From Muribaculaceae bacterium (lineage in GTDB: Bacteria > Bacteroidota > Bacteroidia > Bacteroidales > Muribaculaceae): DNA of 37,183 nt. The position numbers and the translations under genes were made by a program. Shown here piece by piece: positions 8,344 to 18,194 of this stretch. The notes under the pieces are model-generated. The model had not been told where the DNA came from. It saw only the letters and a list, made by a program, of their open reading frames with translations, and ran no database searches. The stretch lies in the NCBI GenBank assembly GCA_009775195.1, contig VSPF01000003.1:1-37183 (forward strand), written 5' to 3'. The first letter of the stretch is position 1; every line of letters starts with the position of its first letter.

Positions 8344-11300
8344 ATGAAGAACATTTGTTCCCAAATGACGCGGAAGGCTTGGCTGGCCCTTGTGATGGTG
8401 CTCTGCCTGTCGTTCCCGGCATTAGCGCAAAAAATCACGGTCACAGGTACCGTGACAGAGCCTGAAGGCGAGCCTGCAATAGGCGCCAGCGTTACGGTTA
8501 AGGGCCAGTCGGGTTTCGGCGTGGCCACCGATTACGACGGTAACTATTCTATCCAGGTTGCTCCCGACGCCGTACTGGAGTTCTCGTATGTCGGTTGCGA
8601 CACACAGGAAGTGCCTGTCGGCAACCGCACCGTGATTAACGTGAAGCTCATAGCCAACTCGACCATGCTCAACGAGGTAGTGGCTATCGGCTACGGTACC
8701 GTCAAGAAAGAAGATGCCACCGGTTCTGTGGCCGTTGTCAAGCCCGACGAAATCGAGGCCGGCCTTGCCACCTCGGTACAGGACATGCTCGTTGGCCAGA
8801 CCCCAGGCGTGGTAGTTACCACCAAGGGTGGCCCGTCGGGAGAATCTAATATCCGTATCCGTGGCGGTGCCTCGCTGTCGGCCACCAACGACCCTCTGAT
8901 TGTGCTCGACGGTGTGCCCCTGTCGCAGTCGACCCCCAAAGGCCTGGGTACGACACTGTCGATGATTAACCCCGAGTCGATTGAATCTATGACCATCCTC
9001 AAGGATGCCTCTGCCACGGCAATTTATGGCACACGTGCATCTAACGGTGTGATTATCATCACCACCAAGAAGGGTGTCAGCGGCAAGCCCCAGGTCACAT
9101 TCACGGCAAACATGTATGTCGACTATGCCCGCAAGCTGACCGACGTTCTCGACGGCAACGAATACCGCGACCTCATAATCAGCAAGTTCGGCGAGGGCTC
9201 GACACAGGCCGCAGCCCTCGGCAACGCCAATACAGACTGGCAGAAAGAAATATTCCGCACAGTCGTAAGTCAGGACTACTCACTTGCCGTAGCCGGCTCG
9301 CTTGCCAAAGTACTTCCCTACCGCGTTGATGCAACATACACCCGCAACAACGGTATCCTCAAGAAATCAGACATGGACCGTGCCACTGTCGGCATCACCC
9401 TCAACCCGACCTTCGGCAACCTCAAGGTAAATGCCAAAGTCACCGGCTATTACGTGCATAACAACTGGGGCCAGACCGATGCTATCGGCCAGGCCGTGGC
9501 ATTCGACCCGACATCTCCCGTTCGTACTAATATTCCTATTTCCGGTGGTACGGCTGCCGGCATGTATGGCTATCTTTGGAACGGCTATAGCGAGCCCTAC
9601 TCGGTGTCGGGCGGCCAGGCCAACCTTGCCAACGATGCAACTTATAACCCTGTGGCAACTATCGACCAGACAAGGAACTGGTCGAATGTCTACCGCTCTA
9701 ACGGCAACTTGCAGCTCGACTATTCATTCCCCTTCCTGCCCGAGCTGCGTGCCAACCTCAACCTTGGCTATGATGTGACCAAGAGTGATGACTACAAGGA
9801 AATCGAGGGCAACTCGCACATGGCCTGGAAGGCCCACAGCAACTACGGTGGTGCATATCGCGAACACGAATACCAGTTCCGTCAGAACATGCTTCTCGAG
9901 TTCTACCTCAACTATAAGAAGGAATTCGAGGCCATCCACTCTAACCTCGACGTGACCGCCGGTTACACCTGGAACCGCGAACGCAACAAGGGTTGGAAAC
10001 TCGGTGCCGACTCAGAGGTCGGCGAGGCCCTGACAGCCGGTCTGCTCAACCCGGTTCTCAATTCCGACGGCAGCTACAACCTCAACTGGTCGGATACCGA
10101 GAGCCAGGTTGGCAAAGTCTTCAAGACCGACCCCAATAGTCCCGACGGTAACTACCACTGGAAGAACCACCTGCAGCTCCTCTCGTTCTTCGGCCGTGTA
10201 AACTATACCTTCAAAGACCGCTACCTGTTGACCGCCACCCTCCGTGCCGATGCCACCTCGCGCTTTAGCAAGGACAACCGCTGGGGCTACTTCCCCGCCG
10301 TGGCCCTTGGTTGGCGCATCAGCGAAGAGTCGTTTATGGAAGGCGCCCGCAGCTGGTGGAACGACCTCAAGCTCCGCGCAGGCTGGGGCGAGACCGGCCA
10401 GCAGTCGATTGACAACTTCTATAACTGCCATACCCCGACCTATATACCCTCGCAGCCCGGTTCGTTCTATCCCAACGGCATGGGCGGCTGGCTGATTCCC
10501 GCTTTCCCCGACGGTTATAACTCCGACCTTACATGGGAAACGACCGAGACATGGAACGTCGGCCTCGACTTCGGCTTCATGAACAACCGCATCAGCGGTA
10601 CCGTAGAATACTATCTGCGCAAGACCCGCGACCTGATTTCGAGGGTTGTCGTACCGGCCGGCTCGATGACTGTTGCCCAGATTTATCAGAACATCGGCGA
10701 TATGGAGAACTACGGTATCGAATTTGCCATCAATGCCAAACCTATTGTTACCGACGACTTCGTGTGGAACCTTAGCTACAACGTGGGCTGGAACCACAAC
10801 CGCATTACCAATCTCAACGGCCTTACCTTCGAGGTAGGCGGCGGTTTCGGCGGTACGGGCGGTAACTGCCAAATCCAGAAAGAAGGCTATCCGGCAAACT
10901 CGTTCAACCTCTACCAGCAAGTTTATGATGCCGACGGCAAGCCTATCGAGGGTGCATATGTCGACCAGAACGGTGACGGCCAGATTGACAGCCACGACCG
11001 CGTTGTCAATCACAGCAAAGACCCCAAGGTGACAATGACATTCGCTTCGAATTTCCGCTATAAGAACTGGGACTTCGGCTTCACCCTGCGTAGCAGCCTC
11101 GGCCAGTATGTATATGCCGCGGCCCTGCGTGGCGGCACAGCTACCGACGCCCTCTACCGCAACAACCAGCTCGGCAACCTCTTCAAGTCGGACGTCTACT
11201 TCAATACAAACCACAACGAGTCAGACTACTGGCTGAGAAATGCAAACTTTGTACGCTGCGACAATATCACCCTGGGCTATACATTCGACAACCTGCTCAG

Positions 11301-11454
11301 AGAGAAACTGCGCCTGCGTCTCTTTGCCGCCGTGCAAAACCCCTTCGTGATTACCAAATACAAGGGTCTCGACCCCGAGGTATTCGACGGTGTAGACAAC
11401 AATATCTACCCCCGCGCCACAACATGGTCGCTTGGCCTGGTCGCAAACTTCTAA
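8344..11454 (+). CDS. SusC/RagA-type TonB-dependent outer-membrane transporter
   Basis: The 1036-aa product is a TonB-dependent oligosaccharide importer. I chose ATG 8344 (MKNICSQMTRK) rather than upstream in-frame starts because a standard signal peptide follows, cut near ALAQ (about residue 28). Next come a CarboxypepD_reg-like domain (about 30-110) with the GTVTEPEGEPAIGASV motif and the SusC signature MLNEVVAIGYGTVKKED. The plug domain contains IRIRGGASLSATNDPLIVLDG-type text. A long C-terminal beta barrel ends in Phe (LGLVANF). It pairs with the SusD homologue 25 bp downstream, which lids the barrel. The SusE/SusF-like genes that follow suggest alpha-glucan as substrate; that is inference. 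Confidence 0.95.
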   Translation: MKNICSQMTRKAWLALVMVLCLSFPALAQKITVTGTVTEPEGEPAIGASVTVKGQSGFGVATDYDGNYSIQVAPDAVLEFSYVGCDTQEVPVGNRTVINVKLIANSTMLNEVVAIGYGTVKKEDATGSVAVVKPDEIEAGLATSVQDMLVGQTPGVVVTTKGGPSGESNIRIRGGASLSATNDPLIVLDGVPLSQSTPKGLGTTLSMINPESIESMTILKDASATAIYGTRASNGVIIITTKKGVSGKPQVTFTANMYVDYARKLTDVLDGNEYRDLIISKFGEGSTQAAALGNANTDWQKEIFRTVVSQDYSLAVAGSLAKVLPYRVDATYTRNNGILKKSDMDRATVGITLNPTFGNLKVNAKVTGYYVHNNWGQTDAIGQAVAFDPTSPVRTNIPISGGTAAGMYGYLWNGYSEPYSVSGGQANLANDATYNPVATIDQTRNWSNVYRSNGNLQLDYSFPFLPELRANLNLGYDVTKSDDYKEIEGNSHMAWKAHSNYGGAYREHEYQFRQNMLLEFYLNYKKEFEAIHSNLDVTAGYTWNRERNKGWKLGADSEVGEALTAGLLNPVLNSDGSYNLNWSDTESQVGKVFKTDPNSPDGNYHWKNHLQLLSFFGRVNYTFKDRYLLTATLRADATSRFSKDNRWGYFPAVALGWRISEESFMEGARSWWNDLKLRAGWGETGQQSIDNFYNCHTPTYIPSQPGSFYPNGMGGWLIPAFPDGYNSDLTWETTETWNVGLDFGFMNNRISGTVEYYLRKTRDLISRVVVPAGSMTVAQIYQNIGDMENYGIEFAINAKPIVTDDFVWNLSYNVGWNHNRITNLNGLTFEVGGGFGGTGGNCQIQKEGYPANSFNLYQQVYDADGKPIEGAYVDQNGDGQIDSHDRVVNHSKDPKVTMTFASNFRYKNWDFGFTLRSSLGQYVYAAALRGGTATDALYRNNQLGNLFKSDVYFNTNHNESDYWLRNANFVRCDNITLGYTFDNLLREKLRLRLFAAVQNPFVITKYKGLDPEVFDGVDNNIYPRATTWSLGLVANF

Positions 11455-11479
11455 GGTTTAATACTCAAAGACTACCAAC

Positions 11480-13243
11480 ATGAATTTCAAAAAATATATT
11501 CTCTTTGGCGTCGCAGCCATGGGCATGGGCCTTACCTCTTGTATAGGCGACCTCGACCTCAAGCCCAACGACCCCAACCTGGTCAACCCGAGCGACCCTA
11601 ACTTTGCCGACAACTCGCTGGCCATGTGCTACACGGGTATCGCTGTGTCGGGCTATAATGGCTCAGGTTCGTCATTTATCGATGTCGAGGGCCTCGATGC
11701 CGGTTCGTCGGCATATCTGCGCCTCTTGTTCTCACTCAACGAGTTTTCTTCCGACGAACTCGTGTGGATTTGGCCCGATGCCGGTGTTGTAGATATTGTT
11801 ACCAACTCGTGGTCGCAGTCTAACCTCATGATTAGCGGCACATATTACCGCTTGCTCAGCCATATCTCTATCTGCAACCAGTATCTTGCCAATACTGCAG
11901 GCGCAGCAGATGCCGACGCTATCGAAAAACGTGCCCAGGCCCGCGTGCTGCGCGCATATTCATATTACAATATGCTCGACCTCTTCGGCCAGTCGTCGTT
12001 TACCACCGAGGAGACCCTTGGCCAGGACCCCGTGCAGATTTCTCGCAAAGACCTTTTCACCTGGCTTGAGACCGAGCTCAAAGAGATTGTAGACCAGAAG
12101 CTGATTGCCGAAACCCCTGTCTATGGCCGTGTAGGTCTCGACGGTGCCGAGGGTCTGCTTGCACGTCTCTATCTTAATGCCGAGGTGTTCACAGGCGAAG
12201 CCCGCTGGGAAGACTGCCAGAAACGTTGCGAAAATATCATTGCCCGTCACCAGGGCGGTGGCTACCAGGGCTCGGGCCTCGCCGAGAACTATCTCTACCT
12301 CTTCTCTGCCGATAACGAAAAATATATGCCCGGCGGCGGCAACAAGGCCGAAAACGAAATCCTCTTTGGTATCGCTTACGACGCCGATATGACCCAGAGC
12401 TACGGCGGTTCGTCGTTCGTCGTTGCTGCCACATTGTCGAACACCCACTACCTTATCCGCCAGAACTACGGTTGCTCGGGCGAGTGGTCGTGTATCCGTG
12501 GCATACAGCAGATGGCCGAGCGTTTCTATGGCCTCGACAATGATGTCCGCGATAATCTGTGGCTCCGTGGTGTCAAACCCGCAGGCGTCGTAACCGATGC
12601 TGACGGCAATCCCGTCCTCAATGCCGACGGCAAAGAGCAGAAATATGATGCCGAAGACTATAGCGACAAGTTTGCCGGCTTTACCGGCGCGTGGGCCACT
12701 ACCGGCGGCAACGCGATTATAAAGGTCACTAACCGCCGTCCCAAACCTTCGACGCTCAACGATGCCAATGTGCCCGAGGAATATCGTGGCTGGGACTTCA
12801 CACAGCAGGCCGACGGCTCATGGGCTCCCAACTTCCCCGCTACTCCGTTCTCGTCGACCGACTGGCCGATTATCCGTCTTGCCGATATCTACCTGATGTA
12901 CACCGAGTGCTATATCAACGGCGGTGCCGGTTCGAGCCAGAAGGCCCTCCAGTATATCAACTATGTGCGCGGCCGTGCAAAGGCTCCCGCATTCGGCATA
13001 ATCGACCTGACCAAGAAGAACCTCATGGACGAACGCTCACGCGAACTCTACTGCGAGGGCATACGCCGCACCGACCTCGTGCGCAACGGCATGTTCGCCG
13101 GCCCGACACAGACCGTATGGCAGTTCAAGGGCTCTGTCGACTCGCCCGACGGCACACGTATCGACGAGAAATACAACCTGTATCCCATTCCTAACGCCGT
13201 GCTCAACTCGCAGCCCGACTTCAAACAGAACCCCGGATATTAA
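11480..13243 (+). CDS. SusD/RagB-type nutrient-binding surface lipoprotein
   Basis: This 587-aa protein has a lipoprotein signal peptide with lipobox LTSC (Cys about 21), followed by acidic residues that favour surface export. The body has the SusD-like helical TPR fold signatures: the RAYSYYNMLDLFG segment near residue 160, and near the C terminus IIRLADIYLMYTECYIN and LMDERSRELYCEGIRRTDLVRNGMF, which mark SusD_RagB families. It binds the glycan at the cell surface and forms the lid of the SusC channel. It lies 25 bp after susC-like and 27 bp before the SusE-like gene, so it is mid-operon. Confidence 0.95.
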   Translation: MNFKKYILFGVAAMGMGLTSCIGDLDLKPNDPNLVNPSDPNFADNSLAMCYTGIAVSGYNGSGSSFIDVEGLDAGSSAYLRLLFSLNEFSSDELVWIWPDAGVVDIVTNSWSQSNLMISGTYYRLLSHISICNQYLANTAGAADADAIEKRAQARVLRAYSYYNMLDLFGQSSFTTEETLGQDPVQISRKDLFTWLETELKEIVDQKLIAETPVYGRVGLDGAEGLLARLYLNAEVFTGEARWEDCQKRCENIIARHQGGGYQGSGLAENYLYLFSADNEKYMPGGGNKAENEILFGIAYDADMTQSYGGSSFVVAATLSNTHYLIRQNYGCSGEWSCIRGIQQMAERFYGLDNDVRDNLWLRGVKPAGVVTDADGNPVLNADGKEQKYDAEDYSDKFAGFTGAWATTGGNAIIKVTNRRPKPSTLNDANVPEEYRGWDFTQQADGSWAPNFPATPFSSTDWPIIRLADIYLMYTECYINGGAGSSQKALQYINYVRGRAKAPAFGIIDLTKKNLMDERSRELYCEGIRRTDLVRNGMFAGPTQTVWQFKGSVDSPDGTRIDEKYNLYPIPNAVLNSQPDFKQNPGY

Positions 13244-13270
13244 TTTACGAGCTTACATAAAGACTATATA

Positions 13271-14143
13271 ATGAAAAAGATATCAACTATATTCGCTATG
13301 GCGGCTGTCGTGCTGGGCATGAGCTCGTGTAGCGAGACATGGGATGACAACCCCGTTGTCAAGACCCACGAGGGCATACAAGAGGCTGCGTTCCTCAACA
13401 CCCCTGTGATGCAGGATATGCCCATCATGATTACCGAGGAAAACCGCGACGGCAGCTTCCACCTCACCTGTTCGCAGCCCGACTTCGGCTATGCCGCACC
13501 GGCAGCATACAACGTGCAGGTGTCGCTTACCGAAGACTTCGCCAAATATAAGGAAATCAGCCAGCAGTTCTTCGACTGTTCGCAGATTAACCCCCTCAAC
13601 AAAGACGTGGCCTCAATCCTCGAAGAGCTGGCCGGTGTCAAGTCGGAAGAAGACCTGCCCCTGCCTTATACCAAGGTCTATATGCGCCTGAGGGCCTATA
13701 TACCCCAGACCGAGGCTAATACTACCTACATATCGAACGTTGTAAGTTTCAACGCCGTTTCGGCCAACTACCTTGCTATCTGGGTTGCAGATGTTCCTGT
13801 CAACATGTACCTGCGCGGTGGTTTCCCGGAAACCGGTGGTTGGGAGGCTATCGATAAATATCGCTTCATGACAGGCCCCGAAGAAAACACTTGGGTAACA
13901 AACACCATTACCATACCGGCTAACACCGAATTTAAGGTAGCCGATCCGAGCTGGGGCCCCTGCAACTGGGGCGCACCCAAATCGGGTGATACCACTATCA
14001 AGGTTAATGAGCCCTTTACACTCAATATCGACCCTGCCGACGGCGGCCCCGCAAATATCAAGCTTGGCGAGGCATTTACCGGTATTGCCCATCTGGCTCT
14101 CAACAACGGTGTATATACCCTGACACTGGCTACTACCAACTAA
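13271..14143 (+). CDS. SusE-like surface glycan-binding lipoprotein
   Basis: The 290-aa product starts with a lipoprotein signal peptide and lipobox MSSC (Cys about 20), then acidic and polar residues typical of surface-exposed lipoproteins. Residues about 40-160 look like the SusE N-terminal Ig-like domain (text such as YNVQVSLTEDFAKYKE, YTKVYMRLRAYI). The C-terminal ~125 residues, with VNMYLRGGFPETGGWE and a Trp-rich core, resemble one starch-binding CBM-like module. SusE of the Bacteroides starch system is longer with two such modules, so this is a short form. It follows SusD by 27 bp. Binding of alpha-glucan is inferred from family and position. Confidence 0.8.
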   Translation: MKKISTIFAMAAVVLGMSSCSETWDDNPVVKTHEGIQEAAFLNTPVMQDMPIMITEENRDGSFHLTCSQPDFGYAAPAAYNVQVSLTEDFAKYKEISQQFFDCSQINPLNKDVASILEELAGVKSEEDLPLPYTKVYMRLRAYIPQTEANTTYISNVVSFNAVSANYLAIWVADVPVNMYLRGGFPETGGWEAIDKYRFMTGPEENTWVTNTITIPANTEFKVADPSWGPCNWGAPKSGDTTIKVNEPFTLNIDPADGGPANIKLGEAFTGIAHLALNNGVYTLTLATTN

Positions 14144-14163
14144 AAAACATTCCCCACCATCCA

Positions 14164-14188
14164 CGCTCACACTTAAAAAGTGTGGGCG
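14164..14188 (+). promoter_or_regulatory. Intercistronic hairpin between the SusE-like and SusF-like genes
   Basis: CGCTCACACTT at 14164-14174 pairs with AAGTGTGGGCG at 14178-14188 over 11 bp (one T-G wobble) around an AAA loop. It sits in an 85-bp gap, wider than the other gaps in this operon (25-27 bp). No T-run follows directly. It may tune the SusF:SusE ratio by partial termination or by stabilising upstream mRNA; that is inference. Confidence 0.5.
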
Positions 14189-14228
14189 CGGATAAAGCGG
14201 ATACTTTTAATTTCGAAAAAGAATAAAG

Positions 14229-15737
14229 ATGAAGAAACTTAGCATATTGATGCTTGGCCTGCTGGGTATGATGTCGGCTTCGTGCGACGATGCCCCCGAA
14301 GCACCCAAGCCCCAGGAAAACCCGCAGGAGCCAATCTTCGCTGTCGGAGATATCACCTCGGCCACCGATGGTGCCCTTGCCTCGGCTACTGTGCTCGACC
14401 TCGAAAGCTATCGCGAAAAGAGCGGCATACCCGTTATGAAAGCTCCCGAGACCAAGAACCTGCCCGAAGGCGCAGTCGTGTCGTACAAGGTACAGCTTTG
14501 CGCGGCGCAAGATTTCTCGGGTAAGATTATGACTCTCGACACCAAGGTCGGCGACGACGGAGTATATACCGTAGACCCCTTCGAGTGGAACGACGCACAT
14601 GTGGCCCTTTTCGGTAAGAGCCCCAAGGTTAAGACGGCATACTACCGCGTGCCGGTCTACGTGGTGCTCGACGGCAGTAACTACCGCTACGACTCCGACA
14701 GCTATTATGCTGCCTCAGGTACGATAGAGGAAACATGCATGGACCAGGGCTTCGTAATCGAGAACGCCTATTACTTTATCGGCAACCTCACCGACTGGGC
14801 TTTGGCTACCACCTATCCTTTTGTTCATCAGTCTGACAAGGATGTTTACGACGACCCCGTCTTCGTTGCTACCTTCAAGGTTCCTCAGGCCGTACTCGAT
14901 GCCAACGGCGGCGGCTGCTATTGGAAAATCGCTCCCCAGTCGGCAATCGACAGCCAGGAGTGGACTACCGTGGTTGGTCCCGAGACCGACGGCGACACCT
15001 CGCTCAAAGGCAAGCTCACCGACAACAATCCCCAGGCAGGCAAAATCACCGAGGCCGGCAACTATAAGATGACTATCAACATGGAGACCATGGAATATAC
15101 CATCGAGAAGCTGCTCCGCCCCGAATACATCTACACCCCCGGTGGTGCCAACGGCTGGAACCAGGAAAATTCGGCCTGGATGCAATATGACAATAAGAAT
15201 GAGAAGTCTAAGGGCTACTATGGCCTCTTCCCCGTTACCGATGCTGGCTTCAAGGTTAGCTTGGAGAAAAAGTGGAACAACGCTACCGACTATGGTGCAG
15301 AGACCGAGGACCCCGCCGACGAAGGCACGTTCGTACTCGGCGAGGCCGCCAAGAACATCCATCCTACCGCCCCCGGCATGTACTGGATGTCGGTCCAGTA
15401 CGACGATGAGCAGGGCATACTCACGACCTACAAGATGACTGCAATCACCCGTGTAGGCATTATAGGTTCGTTCGCTGCCTCTGGCTGGGGCTCCGACGTG
15501 GCCATGACGGCTAACGATGATATGACTGTATGGACTGCCGAGGTCGAGCTTGCCAAAAATAACGAGTGGAAAGTCCGCTTCAACAACGGCTGGGACATAA
15601 GTCTCGGTGGCGAGAAAGACAACATGGACCACGCCATACTCGACGGTGACAACTACAAAGTTGCCGAGGACGGTACCTACGTAATCACACTCACCGTCCA
15701 GCCCGGCATCCCCACCATCACCTGCGTGAAGAAGTAA
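14229..15737 (+). CDS. SusF-like surface starch-binding lipoprotein
   Basis: This 502-aa lipoprotein has the lipobox MSASC (Cys about 20). An N-terminal Ig-like domain (about 35-165) is followed by three consecutive modules that look like SusE/SusF carbohydrate-binding domains. Module starts are near YYFIGNLTDWALA (about 180), YIYTPGGANGWNQ (about 300) and VGIIGSFAASGWGSD (about 410). Each has the Gly-x-x-x-x-Trp opening and later aromatic residues characteristic of these starch-binding folds. The number of modules equals that of classical SusF. It is the last gene of the operon, closed by a strong terminator 24 bp downstream. No SusG-like amylase follows. Confidence 0.85.
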   Translation: MKKLSILMLGLLGMMSASCDDAPEAPKPQENPQEPIFAVGDITSATDGALASATVLDLESYREKSGIPVMKAPETKNLPEGAVVSYKVQLCAAQDFSGKIMTLDTKVGDDGVYTVDPFEWNDAHVALFGKSPKVKTAYYRVPVYVVLDGSNYRYDSDSYYAASGTIEETCMDQGFVIENAYYFIGNLTDWALATTYPFVHQSDKDVYDDPVFVATFKVPQAVLDANGGGCYWKIAPQSAIDSQEWTTVVGPETDGDTSLKGKLTDNNPQAGKITEAGNYKMTINMETMEYTIEKLLRPEYIYTPGGANGWNQENSAWMQYDNKNEKSKGYYGLFPVTDAGFKVSLEKKWNNATDYGAETEDPADEGTFVLGEAAKNIHPTAPGMYWMSVQYDDEQGILTTYKMTAITRVGIIGSFAASGWGSDVAMTANDDMTVWTAEVELAKNNEWKVRFNNGWDISLGGEKDNMDHAILDGDNYKVAEDGTYVITLTVQPGIPTITCVKK

Positions 15738-15760
15738 ACATCCTCACCACATAAACACCA

Positions 15761-15794
15761 TCCCCCGGCGAGCCCCCTCGCCGGGGGATTTTTT
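15761..15794 (+). terminator. Strong intrinsic terminator of the Sus-like operon
   Basis: TCCCCCGGCGAG at 15761-15772 pairs perfectly with CTCGCCGGGGGA at 15777-15788 (12 bp, CCCC loop), followed by six Ts at 15789-15794. This is the clearest intrinsic terminator in the window. Confidence 0.92.
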
Positions 15795-15869
15795 ACGCCT
15801 ACTTAATTGAGATTCTCTTGTTTTTTGTTGAGATACGATAGGTTACGCTTGCGTCTGCGTTGCTGCTAT

Positions 15870-18149
15870 TCAGAGTTTGTAGAAAATCGCAAGAAGAGAC
15901 CTTAGGCTGCGATATCGCTTAAACAAATGCCAAGGCGCTATCCATCGGTACCTTCTGCGCATGGGCACGTATAACGTCGTGATGCCTATTAGTTCTTTTT
16001 CAAACCCGGGATTGCAATGCAAGGGATACACGCGGCGGCATACTATTTTGCGGATGTTGTGGCAACCTGCGAAGGCGCGGTCACCGATTGAAGCAATGCT
16101 TTTCGGAATTGAGATAAACTCGAGATTTGAACATCCCTGGAATGATTCGTTTTGTATGTTTGTCAAACCTTTTGGCAATTCTATCCGACGCAGTGATTTA
16201 CAACCTCTGAAAGCACGCGAACCTACTGTCACTACAATTTTTGGAATTTTTATTTCCGCTAAATTTGAGCATGCGGAAAATGCACTGCTGCCGATTTCTT
16301 CGAGACTGCCCGGCAAACTGGCTCTAACGAGGTTGGAACAACCTTCGAAAGTGCCGTTGCATATTTTCTTCACTCCATCTGGGATGTCTACACCAGTGAT
16401 TGCAGTGCAGCCTGCGAAAGCTTTACTTTCTATATCGGTAACATTCTCGGGTATGTGTACGATGCCTTTTGTTTTGCGGGTACATTTTATAAGTTGAGTA
16501 TTTGAGTTGCCATACAGTATGCCATCTATAAAGACATAGTTGGTATTCCTTTTGTCTATGTCAATAAACTCGATTTCTTTGCAACTATTGAATGCTTGTG
16601 GATGTATACTCTCAACCGATGCGGGTATGATGAGATATCGTAGTGCATGAAAAGGCATAAGGGAACTCTTGCCGATGCTTGAGGGTGTAGCTGAACTTTT
16701 CAATTCTAAAGAAGTCACGGCAGAGCAGCCAGCAAAAATCTTATGCATATTGTCTGCGGCAAAATCAGGCAGTATAATTCTGGTCAGATTGTTACAGTCC
16801 TTAAAGGCATTATCAGCTATCGTAGTTACTGAATTGGGAATCTCAATAGATTCTAATTTCGAGCATCCAGCGAATGCATTTCTACCAATTGCAGTAACCG
16901 ATTTTGATATGACTATGCAACTAAGGTTGGTACAGTCCTTAAAGGCATTATCGGCTATCGTAATAACTGAATCAGGAATGGAGACGGCACCCTTTTTTGC
17001 CGCCGGGCAACGGATAATGGTAGTCATATCCTTTGAATAAAGCACTCCGTCAATTGCTGCAAAGGCTTTATTATCGGCAGCGACCAGGATAGCTTCCAAC
17101 TTACGGCATGAGCTGAATGTCGAGGTATCTATGAAGGTGATACCGGCTTCGAGTGTAACAGTGCATAACTTTGCGAACTCCGTAAATATATTCTTCCCTA
17201 TACTACGGACACTCGGTGCGGTCTCGATGTGTGTAACATTCTTGCAGTCTACAAATGCTGTGGATATATTTTCAAGATTCTGCTGACCAAACTTTATGTA
17301 TGTCAAGGCACTGCAATGAGCGAAGGCATTTTTTCCAATATAGTTGACAGACTCTGGAATAGCGATGCTCGATAGTGATGTACAGCCGTCAAAAGCACTT
17401 GCTCCGATATAACTCAAAGACTGTGGAAATTCTACGCTTCGGAGACTGGTACACATGTGAAAGGCACAATCTGCAATAGAAGTCAGTGACTTAGGAAGTC
17501 CCACTCTTTGCAATGCTGAACAATTAAGAAAAGTACATTCCTTTATACGGCTAAGAGTCGGTGGAAGTTTTATTGATTCAATATGTAAACAACCGCTGAA
17601 AGCATTCGGCGCAATATCGTATACAGAAGCCGGAATAACAACCTCGCCGATGCACCGAAGGACACAACGAATTAATTTTAGCCTATATTTGTCGTATAGA
17701 ATACTACCATCGCTTGAGTAATCTGGATTGTCTTTGTCAACGTAGATGCTTGACATCCTATGCCTTAATCCGGAATCTTCAATTATTCTCACATTCGCCG
17801 AGATCGTAAAGCTCCTTTCAGGACAATAAATCAGGCGAGACATGTCCTTATTATAAAGGGCTCCATCGCGCGACGAGAAATAAGGGTTGGTTGAGGCAAC
17901 TTCTATGTTCTCGATATTACTCAAATTTATAGTAAATATAAATTTTATAGATGGAGGGATAACGAGAGTCCGTACTCCGTCAAACCCAAGAATAGTGTGA
18001 ACGGGTTTGCCATTGTAATATTCTGGGACAACATATATATCGTCGCGGGAGAATCGTGATTGCTTATTCAGGTTTCCCACGCCGTAGCCTGAACCATCGG
18101 GAACCTTGACGAAGTCAACTATCATCGGACATAAACAATACTTTGACAA
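15870..18149 (-). CDS. BspA-type leucine-rich repeat protein
   Basis: The 759-aa product carries about 18 LRR_5 (BspA/TpLRR) repeats of ~23 residues with the pattern C..L..I.IP.SV..I...AF..C, from about residue 165 almost to the end. The repeats are broken by islands of the DGVLYSKD / DGILYGN type that are common in this family. Such proteins act in adhesion or as interaction scaffolds. Oddly, no signal peptide is visible (start MSKYCLCPMIVDFV; an alternative Met9 does not help). There is also no T9SS sorting domain; the end is basic and hydrophobic (RSLLAIFYKL). Coding sequence is visibly AT-richer than its neighbours, suggesting transfer. It lies 45 bp after the small gene at 18195 on the same strand. 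Function unknown. Confidence 0.85.
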   Translation of the reverse strand: MSKYCLCPMIVDFVKVPDGSGYGVGNLNKQSRFSRDDIYVVPEYYNGKPVHTILGFDGVRTLVIPPSIKFIFTINLSNIENIEVASTNPYFSSRDGALYNKDMSRLIYCPERSFTISANVRIIEDSGLRHRMSSIYVDKDNPDYSSDGSILYDKYRLKLIRCVLRCIGEVVIPASVYDIAPNAFSGCLHIESIKLPPTLSRIKECTFLNCSALQRVGLPKSLTSIADCAFHMCTSLRSVEFPQSLSYIGASAFDGCTSLSSIAIPESVNYIGKNAFAHCSALTYIKFGQQNLENISTAFVDCKNVTHIETAPSVRSIGKNIFTEFAKLCTVTLEAGITFIDTSTFSSCRKLEAILVAADNKAFAAIDGVLYSKDMTTIIRCPAAKKGAVSIPDSVITIADNAFKDCTNLSCIVISKSVTAIGRNAFAGCSKLESIEIPNSVTTIADNAFKDCNNLTRIILPDFAADNMHKIFAGCSAVTSLELKSSATPSSIGKSSLMPFHALRYLIIPASVESIHPQAFNSCKEIEFIDIDKRNTNYVFIDGILYGNSNTQLIKCTRKTKGIVHIPENVTDIESKAFAGCTAITGVDIPDGVKKICNGTFEGCSNLVRASLPGSLEEIGSSAFSACSNLAEIKIPKIVVTVGSRAFRGCKSLRRIELPKGLTNIQNESFQGCSNLEFISIPKSIASIGDRAFAGCHNIRKIVCRRVYPLHCNPGFEKELIGITTLYVPMRRRYRWIAPWHLFKRYRSLRSLLAIFYKL

Positions 18150-18194
18150 CTCTTGTGAAGTCGCCCAGTTCGAAATGCTATATTTGGTACACTA

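Noticed and set aside
10012..11214. 400-codon frame antisense to the SusC-like gene
   Set aside because: No domain features; it is explained by codon bias of the sense gene.
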